A program made the position numbers and the translations under genes. From Micromonospora halophytica (GTDB lineage Bacteria; Actinomycetota; Actinomycetes; Mycobacteriales; Micromonosporaceae): a DNA stretch of 64,000 nucleotides. Shown here in pieces: positions 44,059-54,784 of the stretch (positions within the stretch are counted from its first letter, which is position 1; every line of letters begins with the position of its first letter). The stretch is from NCBI RefSeq assembly GCF_900090245.1, contig NZ_FMDN01000007.1, forward strand, positions 62,001-126,000, read 5' to 3'. The notes under the pieces are model-generated. The model was not told the origin of the DNA and did no database searches. It worked only from the letters and a program-made list of their open reading frames with translations.

Positions 44059-44475
44059 CGGTTCACTCTCCCATATCGATATTGTCGCTTCCGGTTGTAA
44101 CGCCGGGCGACGCTGTTTCGGTTCCCATGGCCGGCCACCACTTGTGTCGGTCACCCGACCCGACGGCCGTTCGGGCCGGAGCCGCCAGGGCACTCCCCAG
44201 CGAGCGCGGAACCTTACCCCCCTCCGGGCGAGGCATGTATACCGCCCTCGCGGCTGAGATGTACGCCCCCGCACCCCGAGTTCTTCCCAATGTGACTCAG
44301 GCGACACGAAGATAGGGGTAGTACTACCCGCTTCCCGGATGGCGCGCCGGCATGTCGGACTGTTTCCACGCCACGGTCGGACAACCGTTAACCTCAGCGG
44401 CGTACTCGACGGCCGGCGGGGCGGCCCGACCGCCGGCGGCCGCCGCCACCCACCCACTGTCCGGGGAGCGCCCAG
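44059..44475. other. Regulatory region between DUF4193 and LytR_C genes
   Basis: 417 bases without a credible gene between divergent genes. It holds a 14-bp perfect palindrome (44316-44329) and a possible -10 TAACCT at about 44392, about 78 bases before the LytR_C start. Confidence 0.5.
44316..44329. promoter_or_regulatory. Palindromic operator-like site GGGTAGTACTACCC
   Basis: A perfect 14-bp palindrome in an AT-richer patch (GATAGGGGTAGTACTACCCG) of the divergent intergenic region, shaped like a dimeric regulator site. No regulator can be named. Confidence 0.5.
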
Positions 44476-45006
44476 ATGAGCTTTGCGCGAGTGCGAGCAC
44501 TCGTTGTCGTCGGTCTGCTGGCGGTCGTCGCCCTGGTCTTCGTCGTCGTCGCCATCGTGAAGGACACCCAGGGTGAAGCCGGGCTGGCCGGCGGCTGCCC
44601 CGAGGACTGGCCGCGGGCCGACGTGACCCTCCGCGAGCCCAAGGACGTCAAGATCAACGTCTTGAACGCCACCGAGGAGGTCGGCCGGGCCGGCGCGGTC
44701 GCGGACGACTTCAAGAACCGCAAGTTCCAGGTGAAGAAGGTGGGCGACGCGCCAAAGGGCGTCGACGGCGTGGCGGTGCTGCGCTTCGGTCCCAAGGGCG
44801 TCGGCTCCGCGCACCTGCTGCGGGCCTACTTCCTCGACAACGCCGACACCCAGTACGACGCCAAGCGCAAGGACGACACGGTCGACGTGGTGCTCGGCAG
44901 CGGCTTCCAGCAGCTCGCCACCACCACCGAGGTCAACCAGTCCCTCGGTGACCTGGGCTCACCGGCCGCGCCGGCCGGCTCCTGCCCGATGCCGGTCGAC
45001 AAGTAA
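44476..45006 (+). CDS. LytR C-terminal domain membrane protein
   Basis: A 176-residue protein with one N-terminal membrane segment (residues 7-28, ALVVVGLLAVVALVFVVVAI) and an extracytoplasmic LytR_C domain (about 55-145, DVKINVLNATEEVGRAGAVA followed by LRFGPKGVGSAHLLRAYF). Two cysteines (GGCPEDW and GSCPMP) flank the domain and may form a disulfide. LytR_C alone, without the LCP catalytic domain, suggests a role in envelope assembly. The ATG follows GGGGAG. A strong hairpin ends the gene. Confidence 0.9.
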   Translation: MSFARVRALVVVGLLAVVALVFVVVAIVKDTQGEAGLAGGCPEDWPRADVTLREPKDVKINVLNATEEVGRAGAVADDFKNRKFQVKKVGDAPKGVDGVAVLRFGPKGVGSAHLLRAYFLDNADTQYDAKRKDDTVDVVLGSGFQQLATTTEVNQSLGDLGSPAAPAGSCPMPVDK

Positions 45007-45038
45007 CCGCCCCGGCGGGCTTCCCGCCACTCGCCGCG

Positions 45039-45068
45039 ACGGCGGTGTCCGGTGCCGGACACCGCCGT
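45039..45068. terminator. Terminator after the LytR_C gene
   Basis: ACGGCGGTGTCCGG at 45039-45052 and CCGGACACCGCCGT at 45055-45068 form a near-continuous hairpin, with a further CGCGAC/GTCGCG outside. It can serve both convergent genes. Confidence 0.8.
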
Positions 45069-45178
45069 TTCGTCGCGGTCGGGTCGCGCGGTCCTTCCGA
45101 CCGGGACACGCCCGGCCGCCGGGACGCGCGACAGGATCCGGAACCCACCGCCGGGGCCGGGAACGCGCCCGTGGCGGT

Positions 45179-45997
45179 TCAGGGGCCGCCGGAGGCGTCC
45201 AGGTCGGCGAGGCGGTCGTGCAGGGGCTGGAACAGCGCCGGCGGCGCGGCGATCACCAGGTCCGGCCCGGCCGGCAGGCCGCGCAGCCCGGTGACCCGCA
45301 GCCCCGCCTCGGCGGCGACCAGCCCACCGGCGGCCAGGTCCCAGGCGGCCAGACCCTTCTCGTAGTACGCGTCCACCCGCCCCTCGGCGGCGAGGCAGAG
45401 GTCCAGCGCGGCGGCGCCGAGCCGGCGGATGTCGCGAACGTGCGGAATCAGCTCGGCGATCACCCGGGCCTGGTGCGACCGACGTCCCGGGTCGTAGCCG
45501 AAGCCGGTGGCGACCAGCGCCTGCCCCGGGTCGGTCTCGGTGGAGCAGCGCAGCCGCCGCCCGTCGCGCCAGGCGCCGCCGCCCGCGGTGGCGGTCCACT
45601 CCTCGCCGGTGAAGATGTTGCGCACCACCCCCGCGACCACCTCGCCGTCGACCTCGGCGGCCAGCGAGACGGCGCAGTACGGGATCGCGTAGAGGTAGTT
45701 CACGGTGCCGTCGATCGGGTCGACGATCCAGCGGACCCCGCTGGGCGCGGCGGCGGCCTCCGCCGCGCCGTACTCCTCCCCGAGCACGGCGTCGTCGGGA
45801 CGCTGCTTGGCCAGGGCGTCGAGGACCTGCCGTTCCACCGCCCGGTCGGCGGCGGTCACCACGTCGGTGACGGTGCTCTTGGTCGCGGCGATCGACACCC
45901 CCTCGGCGCGCATCCGGTACGCGGTGGCCGCCGCGTCCCGGGCGACCTCGACAGCGATCTCCAACAGCTCCGCCGGCGGCGGCACCGAACGAGTCAT
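45179..45997 (-). CDS. Inositol monophosphatase family protein
   Basis: A 272-residue Mg-dependent phosphatase of the FIG superfamily. Metal-site motifs are [34 protein letters not shown] and [16 protein letters not shown]. Substrates may be inositol-1-phosphate or related phosphates for phosphatidylinositol and mycothiol synthesis. ATG 45997 has AGAAGGGG upstream; longer starts up to 46078 lack an RBS. It diverges from the sigma factor gene. Confidence 0.93.
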   Translation of the reverse strand: MTRSVPPPAELLEIAVEVARDAAATAYRMRAEGVSIAATKSTVTDVVTAADRAVERQVLDALAKQRPDDAVLGEEYGAAEAAAAPSGVRWIVDPIDGTVNYLYAIPYCAVSLAAEVDGEVVAGVVRNIFTGEEWTATAGGGAWRDGRRLRCSTETDPGQALVATGFGYDPGRRSHQARVIAELIPHVRDIRRLGAAALDLCLAAEGRVDAYYEKGLAAWDLAAGGLVAAEAGLRVTGLRGLPAGPDLVIAAPPALFQPLHDRLADLDASGGP

Positions 45998-46077
45998 GAT
46001 TCGTCCCCTTCTCGCACGATCGGGACGTCCCGCCGCACGCGTGGTTATCATCCTTACAAAGTCCACAACTGCGCCCA

Positions 46078-46098
46078 ATCGGCGGTCCTACCGCCGAT
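46078..46098. promoter_or_regulatory. Hairpin upstream of the sigma factor gene
   Basis: ATCGGCGG at 46078-46085 and CCGCCGAT at 46091-46098 form an 8-bp stem with a TCCTA loop in the divergent promoter region. Confidence 0.35.
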
Positions 46099-46135
46099 CC
46101 GCCGTGCGCCGCAGGATGATCGCCGCAGACGGCGT

Positions 46136-46141
46136 TACAAT
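46136..46141 (+). promoter_or_regulatory. Putative -10 (TACAAT) of the sigma factor gene
   Basis: TACAAT is the best -10 match in the 286-base spacer. No clear TTGACA partner is visible. It would give a 5' leader of about 135 bases. Confidence 0.4.
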
Positions 46142-46283
46142 TCACCCTGCCCACGCGCCACGGACCGCCAGCCACCGGCCGGCCCGGGACACGGGGGTCT
46201 CTCAACGACATCGCCCGGCACGGTGCGCCATGCTGCGCCGGACGACCCGGCCGTGCTCGCTCTTCGCCTCCGGAAGGTCATTC

Positions 46284-47888
<1,605 letters not shown>

Positions 47889-48136
47889 CCCCTTCGCGTC
47901 AACCAACCGTGTCGGTTTGATCACCAGCCGTAGAACACCTTGAAGGTGATCGGTCGGTTGCCCGTTTGTGATCGTTGACGTGGCACCCTTGGCACACGGC
48001 ACACTGTCTTCCCGTCATGTGTGACCTCGGTCGCCCGCGGGCACACAGGGAAGGCAGGGCCCGGCAAGGGTGTTGCACGATGGGTGAGCAACGACCGAAG
48101 AGAGTGTTCATCGGTGACGACCAGAGGAGGAAGGCG

Positions 48137-48370
48137 ATGACCCCGACCCTCACGCCGCCGCCCGAGACGGTGGCTCCCCCAGCCGCCGATGAACGGTGCG
48201 ACCGCTGCAATGCTGCCGGTAAGCTCCGGATCACTCTGGCGGGTGGGAGCGAGCTGGTGTTCTGTGGGCACCACGCGAACAAGTACGCGGAGGATCTCGT
48301 GAAGATCACCGTGAAGTACGCGACGGACCCGGAGTTCAGCTGGCGTGGCGCCGATCTGATGGCGAACTGA
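48137..48370 (+). CDS. DUF7455 small zinc-binding-like protein
   Basis: A 77-residue protein with a Pro/Thr-rich start and a compact domain ERCDRCNAAGKLRITLAGG, then LVFCGHHANKYAEDL, whose CxxC and CxHH could bind zinc. This is the small protein usually found beside the principal sigma gene in actinomycetes (DUF7455). Function unknown. ATG 48137 has GAGGAGGAAGG upstream. A perfect 14-bp terminator follows. Confidence 0.9.
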   Translation: MTPTLTPPPETVAPPAADERCDRCNAAGKLRITLAGGSELVFCGHHANKYAEDLVKITVKYATDPEFSWRGADLMAN

Positions 48371-48397
48371 ATCCGCAACCGTAAGAGCGACGACATA

Positions 48398-48440
48398 GCC
48401 GACCGGAGGTGACCCGACAGGGCACCTCCGGTCGGCTTTT
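48398..48440 (+). terminator. Intrinsic terminator of the DUF7455 gene
   Basis: GCCGACCGGAGGTG at 48398-48411 and CACCTCCGGTCGGC at 48423-48436 are perfect 14-bp arms followed by TTTT, the best classical terminator in the window. Confidence 0.9.
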
Positions 48441-48441
48441 C

Positions 48442-48496
48442 GCACCCCGCACCCCGCACCCCGCACCCCGCACCCCGCACCCCGCACCCCGCACCC
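48442..48496. repeat. Heptanucleotide tandem repeat (GCACCCC)
   Basis: GCACCCC is repeated 7.9 times without a mismatch, directly after a terminator. A stretch like this is prone to copy-number change. Confidence 0.9.
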
Positions 48497-48510
48497 AGAT
48501 CGTGCTACTT

Positions 48511-48556
48511 CCTGGATGTAGTGGCATCCCAGCGGGTCGAGGCCACTACATCCAGG
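48511..48556. repeat. Palindromic element with 14-bp arms
   Basis: CCTGGATGTAGTGG at 48511-48524 and CCACTACATCCAGG at 48543-48556 are exact reverse complements around 18 bases. GATCG occurs just outside both arms. Confidence 0.75.
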
Positions 48557-48755
48557 ATCGAGCGCTTTCATGGCGGGTGGCGCCGGCCACGGCGGGCGGC
48601 GGCGGCGCGACCCATGGCGGGCGGCATCGGCCGGGCGGCATCGGCCCGTCGGTGCGCCCCCGCCCGCCACCGGCACCGCTCGGACGCGAAGCTGACGGAG
48701 GCACCGTAGGGACGGAGGCGCCGAGGGCGACCGGGGACGCCAGGGGGTGAACCGG

Positions 48756-50489
48756 TCAGAGGGTCTGGACGGTCGCGATGCGCTCTTCGAGCTGCTCGAT
48801 CGTCGCCTGTGCGCTGGGCGGCCCACCACAGAGCCGGCGGAGCTCGGCGTGGATCTTGCCGTGCGGCTGGCCCGTACGGTGGTGGCGGGCGGCCACCAGG
48901 GCGTTCAACTGGCGTCGCAGCGCCACCCGGCGCTGGGCGGCACTCATCGGCGCCGCCGGCGGTGCCGGAGCCTCAGTGGCCGGCTCAGCGGGCCTGACGG
49001 CGGTTCGGCGGCGCTGGGCGGCGAGCTGTTCGGCCTGCCGCTTGGTGAGCAGCATGGAGACCTGGTCGGCGGTGAGCAGCCCGGGCAGGCCCAGGTACTC
49101 CTCCTCCTCCGGGGTGCCCGCCTGGGCGGCGGTGCCGAAGGACGCCCCGTCGAAGATCACCTGGTCCAGTTCGGCGGTGGCGGAGAGGGCGGTGAACCGC
49201 TTTTCCAGCTCGCCGCTGGCCTGGTCGTCGCGCTGGGCGCGCTCCAGCAGGTCGTCGTCGAAGCCCTCGCGGTCCTTGGGCTTGCCGAGTACGTGGTCCC
49301 GGGCGGCCTCCATCTCGCTGGCCAGCCCGAGCAGGTGCGGCACGCTCGGCAGGAAGACCGAGGCGGTCTCCCCGGGGCGGCGGGCCCGGACGAAGCGTCC
49401 GATCGCCTGGGCGAAGTAGAGCGGGGTGCTGGCGCTGGTGGCGTACACCCCGACGGCGAGCCGGGGGATGTCGACGCCCTCGGAGACCATCCGGACGGCC
49501 ACCAGCCACCGTTGCTCGGACGCCGCGAACGTCGCGATCCGGGCGGAAGCGCCCACGTCGTCGGAGAGCACCACCGCGGCTTTCTCCCCGGTGACCTGCT
49601 CGATCAGCTTGGCGTACGAGCGGGCGTTCTGCTGGTCACTGGCGATCACCAGGCCGCCCGCGTCGGGCATACCGGCGTTGCGCAGCACGGTCAGCCGGGC
49701 GTCGGCGGCCCGCAGCACCTGCGGCATCCAGTCCCCGGCCGGGTCGAGGGCGGTACGCCAGGCCTGCGCGATGAGGTCCTGGGTCATCGGCTCGCCCAGT
49801 CGCGCCGCCAGCTCGTCGCCGGCGTTGGTGCGCCACCGGGTCTCTCCCGAGTACGCCAGGAAGAGCACCGGCCGGACGACGCCGTCGCGCAGCGCGTCGG
49901 AGTAGCCGTAGACCGAGTCGGCGCGGGAGCGCAGCAGCCCGTCGCCGCCCCGCTCGTACTCCACGAACGGGATGGGGTTGTCGTCGGAGCGGAACGGCGT
50001 GCCGGTGAGCATCAGGCGGCGCACCGCGGGCTCGAAGGCCGCCTTGACCCCGTCGCCCCAGGAGCGCGAGTCGCCGGCGTGGTGGATCTCGTCGAGGATG
50101 ACCAGGGTGCGCCGGGTCAGGGTGCGCCGCTTGTGCACGTGCGGGGCCATGCCGACCTGGGCGTACGTGACGACGGCGCCGTGAAAGTCGGTGGAGGAGT
50201 GCACGTCGGCGTTGCGGAACGCGGAGTCGAGGTGGATGCCGACCCGGGCGGCGGCCTGGGCCCACTGGGTCTTCAGGTGCTCGGTCGGGGCGACCACGGT
50301 CACCGCGTCGACGGTGCCGTCGACGAGCAGCTCGGCGGCGATCCGCAGGGCGAAGGTGGTCTTGCCCGCGCCGGGGGTGGCGACCGCGGTGAAGTCCTCG
50401 GTCCGGCGGCGCAGGTACTCCACCATCGCCTTGCGTTGCCAGGCACGCAGGGGTGGGAACGTCTCGAGCGCCGGCAACCGGGGTGCCAC
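48756..50489 (-). CDS. DEAD/DEAH-box (superfamily 2) helicase
   Basis: A 577-residue SF2 helicase with Q-like LRAWQRKAM (residues 15-22), Walker [10 protein letters not shown] (about 36-44), DEAH-like motif [14 protein letters not shown] and motif [11 protein letters not shown]. Motif V is [11 protein letters not shown] and motif [13 protein letters not shown]. The C-terminal 120 residues are helical and charged ([20 protein letters not shown]). It resembles the type III restriction/UvrB-like group of actinobacterial helicases but has no nuclease partner here. GTG 50489 has AGGAG seven bases upstream. An ATG at 50553 is in frame, lacks an RBS and overlaps a hairpin. Confidence 0.9.
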   Translation of the reverse strand: MAPRLPALETFPPLRAWQRKAMVEYLRRRTEDFTAVATPGAGKTTFALRIAAELLVDGTVDAVTVVAPTEHLKTQWAQAAARVGIHLDSAFRNADVHSSTDFHGAVVTYAQVGMAPHVHKRRTLTRRTLVILDEIHHAGDSRSWGDGVKAAFEPAVRRLMLTGTPFRSDDNPIPFVEYERGGDGLLRSRADSVYGYSDALRDGVVRPVLFLAYSGETRWRTNAGDELAARLGEPMTQDLIAQAWRTALDPAGDWMPQVLRAADARLTVLRNAGMPDAGGLVIASDQQNARSYAKLIEQVTGEKAAVVLSDDVGASARIATFAASEQRWLVAVRMVSEGVDIPRLAVGVYATSASTPLYFAQAIGRFVRARRPGETASVFLPSVPHLLGLASEMEAARDHVLGKPKDREGFDDDLLERAQRDDQASGELEKRFTALSATAELDQVIFDGASFGTAAQAGTPEEEEYLGLPGLLTADQVSMLLTKRQAEQLAAQRRRTAVRPAEPATEAPAPPAAPMSAAQRRVALRRQLNALVAARHHRTGQPHGKIHAELRRLCGGPPSAQATIEQLEERIATVQTL

Positions 50490-50554
50490 GCGTAGCTCCT
50501 CTCGACCGCACGGCGGCGGGCCCGGCCGAGGGCCACGGGTACCGCCGCCCATGA

Positions 50555-50588
50555 AAAGGCCCTCGCGCATCGGGTGCCGCGAAGGCCG
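50555..50588 (-). terminator. Terminator-like hairpin in the helicase leader
   Basis: On the minus strand GGCCTTCGCG (50588-50579) pairs with CGCGAGGGCC (50568-50559), with one G-U pair, followed by TTTT. It lies 66-99 bases before the helicase start, just after a TATGCT box (50594-50599). It may end the upstream gene or attenuate the helicase. Confidence 0.6.
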
Positions 50589-50709
50589 ACTCAGCATAAC
50601 CAGCGGGGGCCCGTCTCCCCACTCGACGCCACGCTGGTCACATCCGTCGCCCCGCCCGCACACCATCCGGAGCCGGGAACGTGACCGGCGCGACCGGTGC
50701 CGCGGCGGG

Positions 50710-51360
50710 TCAGCCCCGGGGGCCGCGGACGCCGGTCTTCGGGGGACGCAGCGTCGCGACCGGCGCGGACCAGCGCCGCCGCAGGGCCACCAGCCGGAGT
50801 ACGAAGACCAGCACGGCCGCCGCGGTCAGCCAGGCGGTGTCGGCCTGCCTCAGGGAGTCCAGCAACGCCACGGCGATCGCGCCGACGAGGGCGGCGACGG
50901 CGTAGATCTCCCGGCGCAGCACCACCGGGATCTCGGCGGTGAGCAGGTCCCGGCCGAGCCCGCCGCCGATCGCGGTGAGCATGCCGATCACGCAGGCGCC
51001 GACGGCCGGCACCTGGGCGTCGAGCGCCTTGAGCGTGCCGGTGACGGTGAACAGCGCCAGCCCGGCAGCGTCCAGCACGAGCACCGTGGTCCGGAGCCGG
51101 GCGAGCTGGGGGTGCAGCCAGAAGACGGCGACGGCGGTGACCCCGGCGGTGGTGGCGTACCGCCAGTCGGCGAAGGCCAGCGGGGGCACCTCGTCGATGG
51201 CCAGGTCCCGGAAGATCCCCCCGCCGAGGGCGGCCACGAAGCCGACGAAGACGACTCCGAAGAGGTCGAGGCGCTTGGCCACCGCCGCGGAGGCCCCGGA
51301 GGCGGCGAAGACGGCCACTCCGGTGAGGTCGGCGACGAGCAGGGCGGTGGAGGTGGTCAC
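50710..51360 (-). CDS. TRIC/YicG-family membrane channel
   Basis: A 216-residue membrane protein with seven hydrophobic segments in two homologous halves ([19 protein letters not shown] and [19 protein letters not shown]), the mark of the prokaryotic TRIC (UPF0126) family of trimeric cation channels. Ion preference cannot be read from sequence. The GTG start at 51360 has no RBS but a TAACCT box seven bases upstream. Confidence 0.9.
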   Translation of the reverse strand: MTTSTALLVADLTGVAVFAASGASAAVAKRLDLFGVVFVGFVAALGGGIFRDLAIDEVPPLAFADWRYATTAGVTAVAVFWLHPQLARLRTTVLVLDAAGLALFTVTGTLKALDAQVPAVGACVIGMLTAIGGGLGRDLLTAEIPVVLRREIYAVAALVGAIAVALLDSLRQADTAWLTAAAVLVFVLRLVALRRRWSAPVATLRPPKTGVRGPRG

Positions 51361-51367
51361 GGCCCGA

Positions 51368-51373
51368 AGGTTA
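51368..51373 (-). promoter_or_regulatory. -10 element (TAACCT), leaderless
   Basis: On the minus strand TAACCT ends seven bases before the GTG at 51360. Confidence 0.45.
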
Positions 51374-51402
51374 CGGGGGCGGCCGGGACGGCCGCCGGAG
51401 GA

Positions 51403-51621
51403 TCACTCGGCGTACGAGTCGTAGATCTCCTTGCACTTCGGGCAGACCGGGGAGCCGGGCTTGGCCGCCTTGGTCACCGGGAACGTCTCACCGCAGAGCG
51501 CCACGACGTAGGTGCCCATGACGGCACTTTCGGCGATCTTCTCCTTGCGGACGTAATGGAACATCTCGGGACCGGTGTCGGCGTCCTTCAGTTCGGGACG
51601 CTCAAGAATCTGAGTGCTCAT
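51403..51621 (-). CDS. DUF3039 small zinc-ribbon-like protein
   Basis: A 72-residue protein with [20 protein letters not shown] and two cysteine sites ([10 protein letters not shown] and [14 protein letters not shown]), fitting the DUF3039 family, probably a zinc ribbon. Function unknown. ATG 51621 has GGAGG eight bases upstream. It diverges from psuG. Confidence 0.9.
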   Translation of the reverse strand: MSTQILERPELKDADTGPEMFHYVRKEKIAESAVMGTYVVALCGETFPVTKAAKPGSPVCPKCKEIYDSYAE

Positions 51622-51695
51622 GTCTACACCTCCAACTTTCCAGTTTGGCAGGTCGCAAGGGCCGGGTCCACCGCAGCCCACCCGACGGCGGCCCG

Positions 51696-51701
51696 TACGG
51701 T
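51696..51701 (+). promoter_or_regulatory. -10 element (TACGGT), leaderless psuG
   Basis: TACGGT ends seven bases before the GTG at 51709. A GGAG also overlaps that gap, so the start could instead use an RBS. Confidence 0.4.
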
Positions 51702-51708
51702 AACGGAG

Positions 51709-52638
51709 GTGACCAACTTTCACACCCGTCTCGGCGCCGAGGTCGCCGACGCCCTGCGCGACGGCCACCCCGTCGTCGCACTGGAGAGCACCATCGTCTC
51801 GCACGGTCTGCCCCGACCGGACAACCTGCGGGTCGCCCGCGAGATCGAGCAGGCCGTACGCGACGCCGGGGCGGTCCCGGCCACCATCGGCATGGTCCGC
51901 GGCGAACTTGTCGTCGGTCTCGACGACGCCGAGCTGACCCGGCTCGCCACCACCGACGGGGTGAGCAAGCTCTCCGTACGCGATCTCGCGGTCGCCGCCG
52001 CGACCGGCGCGGACGGTGCCACCACGGTGGCCGCGACCAGCGCGGTGGCCGCGGCGTCGGGGATCGGCGTGTTCGCCACCGGCGGGCTCGGCGGGGTGCA
52101 CCGGGAGGCGGCGCAGAGCTTCGACGAGTCGGCCGACCTGGTCACCCTGGCCCGGACGCCGATCACGGTGGTCTGCGCCGGGGTCAAGTCGATCCTCGAC
52201 GTCGGGGCCACCCTGGAGCGGCTGGAGACCCTCGGGGTCGGGGTGGTCGGCTACCGGACCCGGCGCTTCCCCGGCTTCTACCTCACCGACGCCGGCTTCG
52301 ACCTGGACTGGTCGGTGGACTCCCCGGAGCAGGTGGCGGACGTGCTCGCCGCCCGGGAGCAGCAGTGCGTGCACGACGGCGGGCTGATCGTGGCCAACCC
52401 GCTCCCCGTCGACGAGCAGCTCGACCCGGCACTGCACGACCGCACCCTCGCCGAGGGCCTGGCCCTGCTGGAGCGCGACGGGGTGACCGGCAAGGCGGTG
52501 ACCCCGTTCCTGCTGGCCCACTTCCACTCGGCCACCGACGGCGCGAGTCTGGCGGTCAACGTGCGGATCATCCTGCGCAACGCCGACCTGGCCGCCCGGA
52601 TCGCCGTCGCCGCGGCCGCCCGCCGACACGCGGCATGA
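51709..52638 (+). CDS. psuG: Pseudouridine-5'-phosphate glycosidase
   Basis: A 309-residue lyase that splits pseudouridine 5'-phosphate to uracil and ribose 5-phosphate, using a Schiff-base lysine. Family landmarks are [81 protein letters not shown] and [10 protein letters not shown], in normal order and length. The stop overlaps the kinase start by four bases (ATGA), so the pair is a pseudouridine salvage operon. Confidence 0.96.
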   Translation: MTNFHTRLGAEVADALRDGHPVVALESTIVSHGLPRPDNLRVAREIEQAVRDAGAVPATIGMVRGELVVGLDDAELTRLATTDGVSKLSVRDLAVAAATGADGATTVAATSAVAAASGIGVFATGGLGGVHREAAQSFDESADLVTLARTPITVVCAGVKSILDVGATLERLETLGVGVVGYRTRRFPGFYLTDAGFDLDWSVDSPEQVADVLAAREQQCVHDGGLIVANPLPVDEQLDPALHDRTLAEGLALLERDGVTGKAVTPFLLAHFHSATDGASLAVNVRIILRNADLAARIAVAAAARRHAA

Positions 52639-53534
52639 CCCGCCCGTCCCGGGTGGTGGTGGTCGGTGACCTGATCACCGACGTGGTGGCGGTGCTGGCC
52701 GGCCCGCTCGCCACCGGCTCGGACACCCCGGCCACCATCCAGGTCAGCGGGGGCGGTCAGGCGGCGAACACGGCCGCCTGGCTGGCCGCGCTGGCGGTAC
52801 CGGTGACCCTGGTGGGCGCGGTCGGGGACGACGGCGCCGGCCGGGACCGGGTGGCCGAGCTGGAGCGGGTCGGGGTGGACTGTGCAGTCGAGGTGCACCC
52901 CGGCGCGACCACCGGCACGGTGATCGTGCTGGCCACCGGTGACGAGCGCACGATGGTCACCGAGCGGGGCGCGAACCTGAGGCTGACCGCCGGGCACGTC
53001 GAGCGGGCCCTGGCGGCGGTGCCCGACGCCGCCCACCTGCACCTGTCCGCGTACTGCCTGCTGGACGCCGCGTCGCGACCGGCCGGGCTGGCCGCGCTGG
53101 CCGTGGCGCGCGAGCGCGGGCTCACCACCAGCGTCGACGCGGCCTCCGCGGCGCCGCTGCGGCGGGTCGGCGCGGCGGCGTTCCTGTCCTGGGTACGCGA
53201 CGTCGACCTGCTGCTGGTCAACGCGGACGAGGCCGGCGTGCTGGCCGGCGGGCTGGACCCGGGGGCGCAGGCGCGGGTGCTGTCCGCCTCGGCGCGGCGG
53301 GTGGTGGTGAAACGGGGCGGCGCAGGCGCGGTCTGGTTCGACCGGAGCGCGACGGTGAGCGTGGCGCCGTCCCGGCGGGTGGCGGTGGTCGACGTCACCG
53401 GCGCCGGGGACGCGTTCGCGGCGGGCCTGCTGGCCGCCTGGCTCGACGGGGCGACCCCGAGGGCGGCACTGACGCGCGCCGGCGACCTCGGCGCGCTGGC
53501 GGTGTCGACGGTCGGGGCCCGGCCGGCGGGCTGA
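52635..53534 (+). CDS. psuK: PfkB-family kinase, probable pseudouridine kinase
   Basis: A 299-residue ribokinase-fold sugar/nucleoside kinase. Typical motifs are [11 protein letters not shown] at the start, [20 protein letters not shown] (PfkB signature 1 region), and [18 protein letters not shown] (signature 2, anion hole and catalytic Asp) near the end. Because it is coupled to psuG, phosphorylation of pseudouridine is the likely activity, although ribokinase-type specificity cannot be excluded. ATG 52635 overlaps the psuG stop. A hairpin follows. Confidence 0.85.
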   Translation: MTRPSRVVVVGDLITDVVAVLAGPLATGSDTPATIQVSGGGQAANTAAWLAALAVPVTLVGAVGDDGAGRDRVAELERVGVDCAVEVHPGATTGTVIVLATGDERTMVTERGANLRLTAGHVERALAAVPDAAHLHLSAYCLLDAASRPAGLAALAVARERGLTTSVDAASAAPLRRVGAAAFLSWVRDVDLLLVNADEAGVLAGGLDPGAQARVLSASARRVVVKRGGAGAVWFDRSATVSVAPSRRVAVVDVTGAGDAFAAGLLAAWLDGATPRAALTRAGDLGALAVSTVGARPAG

Positions 53535-53580
53535 CCGTCGTCCGGCGCGCCCGGCCCCCGTCGAGGGGCTGACCGTCGCA

Positions 53581-53613
53581 GGTGTCCGGGCGCGGCGACC
53601 GCGTCCGGGCACC
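53581..53613. terminator. Bidirectional terminator after psuK
   Basis: GGTGTCCGGGCGCGG at 53581-53595 and CCGCGTCCGGGCACC at 53599-53613 pair over 15 positions with two non-Watson-Crick pairs, between convergent genes. Confidence 0.65.
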
Positions 53614-53615
53614 GG

Positions 53616-53972
53616 TCAGGGCTCGGCGTCGATGATCTTACGCGGCCGCTCCTCCGCGGTCAGGCTCATCGGCGGGGTGTCGTCACGGCGGCGGGGCTGG
53701 AACTTCCCGGCGAGCCGGTGCTGCTCCTTCGGCGGGCGATCGTTGGCCAACAGCACGGCCAACCAGGGGATGAGGATCATGCCCAGAGCGACCAGCGGCA
53801 GCCAGAGCCAGAGCAGCGGAGCCTGCACGCCGACCAGGATCGCGCCGATGATCACGCAGGCCACCCGGACGCCCATCATCAGCACGTACCGCTTCTGCCG
53901 ACTGGTGAGTTGATCGTCCTGGCTGCGTGAGGCGTCGGTGATCAGGATCGGTTGGTACGCCTGACGCTTCAC
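53616..53972 (-). CDS. DUF3099 membrane protein
   Basis: A 118-residue protein with the DUF3099 start VKRQAYQPILITDASRSQ, two membrane segments (LMMGVRVACVIIGAILVG and LWLWLPLVALGMILIPWL) and a basic C-terminus. Function unknown. Two adjacent GTG codons exist at 53975 and 53972; the second has a six-base spacing to GGAGG and fits the family start better. Confidence 0.88.
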   Translation of the reverse strand: MKRQAYQPILITDASRSQDDQLTSRQKRYVLMMGVRVACVIIGAILVGVQAPLLWLWLPLVALGMILIPWLAVLLANDRPPKEQHRLAGKFQPRRRDDTPPMSLTAEERPRKIIDAEP

Positions 53973-54064
53973 CACGGACCTCCTCGATGGGTACGCCCCA
54001 TCCTGTCACTCCCCCACCGTGATCAGCGACAATCGACCCGATCGCGTGCGTGTTACGTGCGTGG

Positions 54065-54070
54065 TACGCT
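54065..54070 (+). promoter_or_regulatory. -10 element (TACGCT), leaderless toxin-antitoxin operon
   Basis: TACGCT ends six bases before the GTG at 54077. Confidence 0.45.
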
Positions 54071-54076
54071 CCGCTC

Positions 54077-54388
54077 GTGGGCAGCCGGTACAGCTTCACC
54101 GACGAGGCGTTGGGCAACCTGCGGGTCTACGACGTCGCGCCCGGGGAAGTCTGGGAGGCCCTGCACAGCACCCGCCGGGTGATCCGGCACCTGGGCGACG
54201 ACGTGATGGTCGTCTACGCGGCCACCCGTCGCGGCCGACGACTGGCCGTGCTGCTCGCCGAGGCCGACGGCACCGACAACGACTGGGACATCCTCTCCGC
54301 CCGCGAGCTGAGCGACGTCGAGGCCAAGCGCTACGACGAGGCCGTGCGGAGGGGTCGCCGACGAGGAGGCGGTCACGATGAACCGTGA
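54077..54388 (+). CDS. BrnT-like toxin of a type II toxin-antitoxin pair
   Basis: A 103-residue protein. The first part (YSFTDEALGNLRVYDVAPGE) is not distinctive, but the core VMVVYAATRRGRRLAVLLAE and the tail DILSARELSDVEAKRYDEAV match the RelE-fold BrnT pattern, where an SAR motif and xExxxY helix follow the sheet. BrnT toxins are ribosome-dependent RNases; that activity here is inference. The 3' end overlaps the antitoxin gene by 11 bases. The GTG start is set by a TACGCT box six bases upstream. Confidence 0.65.
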   Translation: MGSRYSFTDEALGNLRVYDVAPGEVWEALHSTRRVIRHLGDDVMVVYAATRRGRRLAVLLAEADGTDNDWDILSARELSDVEAKRYDEAVRRGRRRGGGHDEP

Positions 54389-54683
54389 CGAGGCGACCAA
54401 GCGGTTCCACGGTGAGGCGCTCGCCGAGCTGATCGACGAGAGCCAGCCGGTGGAGCTGCCCACCCCCGACACCGACGTGCCGATGGTCAGCCGCTCGGTG
54501 CGCCTGCCCGTGGAGACGTACGAGCGGGTGCGGGCTGCCGCCGAGGCCCGGGGCATCGGCGTCACCACGCTGATGCGGCAGTGGATCGAGGCTGGCCTGG
54601 CCGACCTGGACGACTCCGCCACCGTCTCCCTGGCCGACGTGCGGCGCGCGCTGGCCTCACTCTCCCGCCCCACCGCCGCCTGA
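54378..54683 (+). CDS. Ribbon-helix-helix antitoxin-like protein (BrnA-like)
   Basis: A 101-residue protein. Residues about 37-75 (VSRSVRLPVETYERVRAAAE then GIGVTTLMRQWIEAGL) read as a ribbon-helix-helix DNA-binding domain, while the N-terminus (RDEATKRFHGEALAELIDES) would wrap the toxin. The toxin-first order and overlap are typical of brnTA operons, and the antitoxin would repress its own promoter. ATG 54378 lies inside the toxin 3' end with GGAGG upstream. Confidence 0.7.
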   Translation: MNRDEATKRFHGEALAELIDESQPVELPTPDTDVPMVSRSVRLPVETYERVRAAAEARGIGVTTLMRQWIEAGLADLDDSATVSLADVRRALASLSRPTAA

Positions 54684-54784
54684 CATCGGGCCCAGCCACC
54701 TGGCCGTGCCGCCCGGCCCGCACGGCCGCCTGACCGGCCCGGCCCGCCCGCGCTCGGCCGCCCGACCCGCACGGCGGCACCCGG

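Larger units (their letters stand above)
48371..48755. other. Repeat-rich intergenic region
   Basis: 385 bases with no credible gene. In order it holds a terminator (48398-48440), a 7-bp tandem repeat (48442-48496), a palindromic element (48511-48556) and GC-rich sequence up to the helicase stop at 48756. Confidence 0.6.

Noticed and set aside
48442..48496. CRISPR-like array
   Set aside because: The seven-base unit is repeated without spacers, so it is a simple tandem repeat; no cas genes are present.
50490..50666. N-terminal extension of the helicase to 50666 or ATG 50553
   Set aside because: The extension runs over a terminator hairpin; GTG 50489 has the only good RBS.
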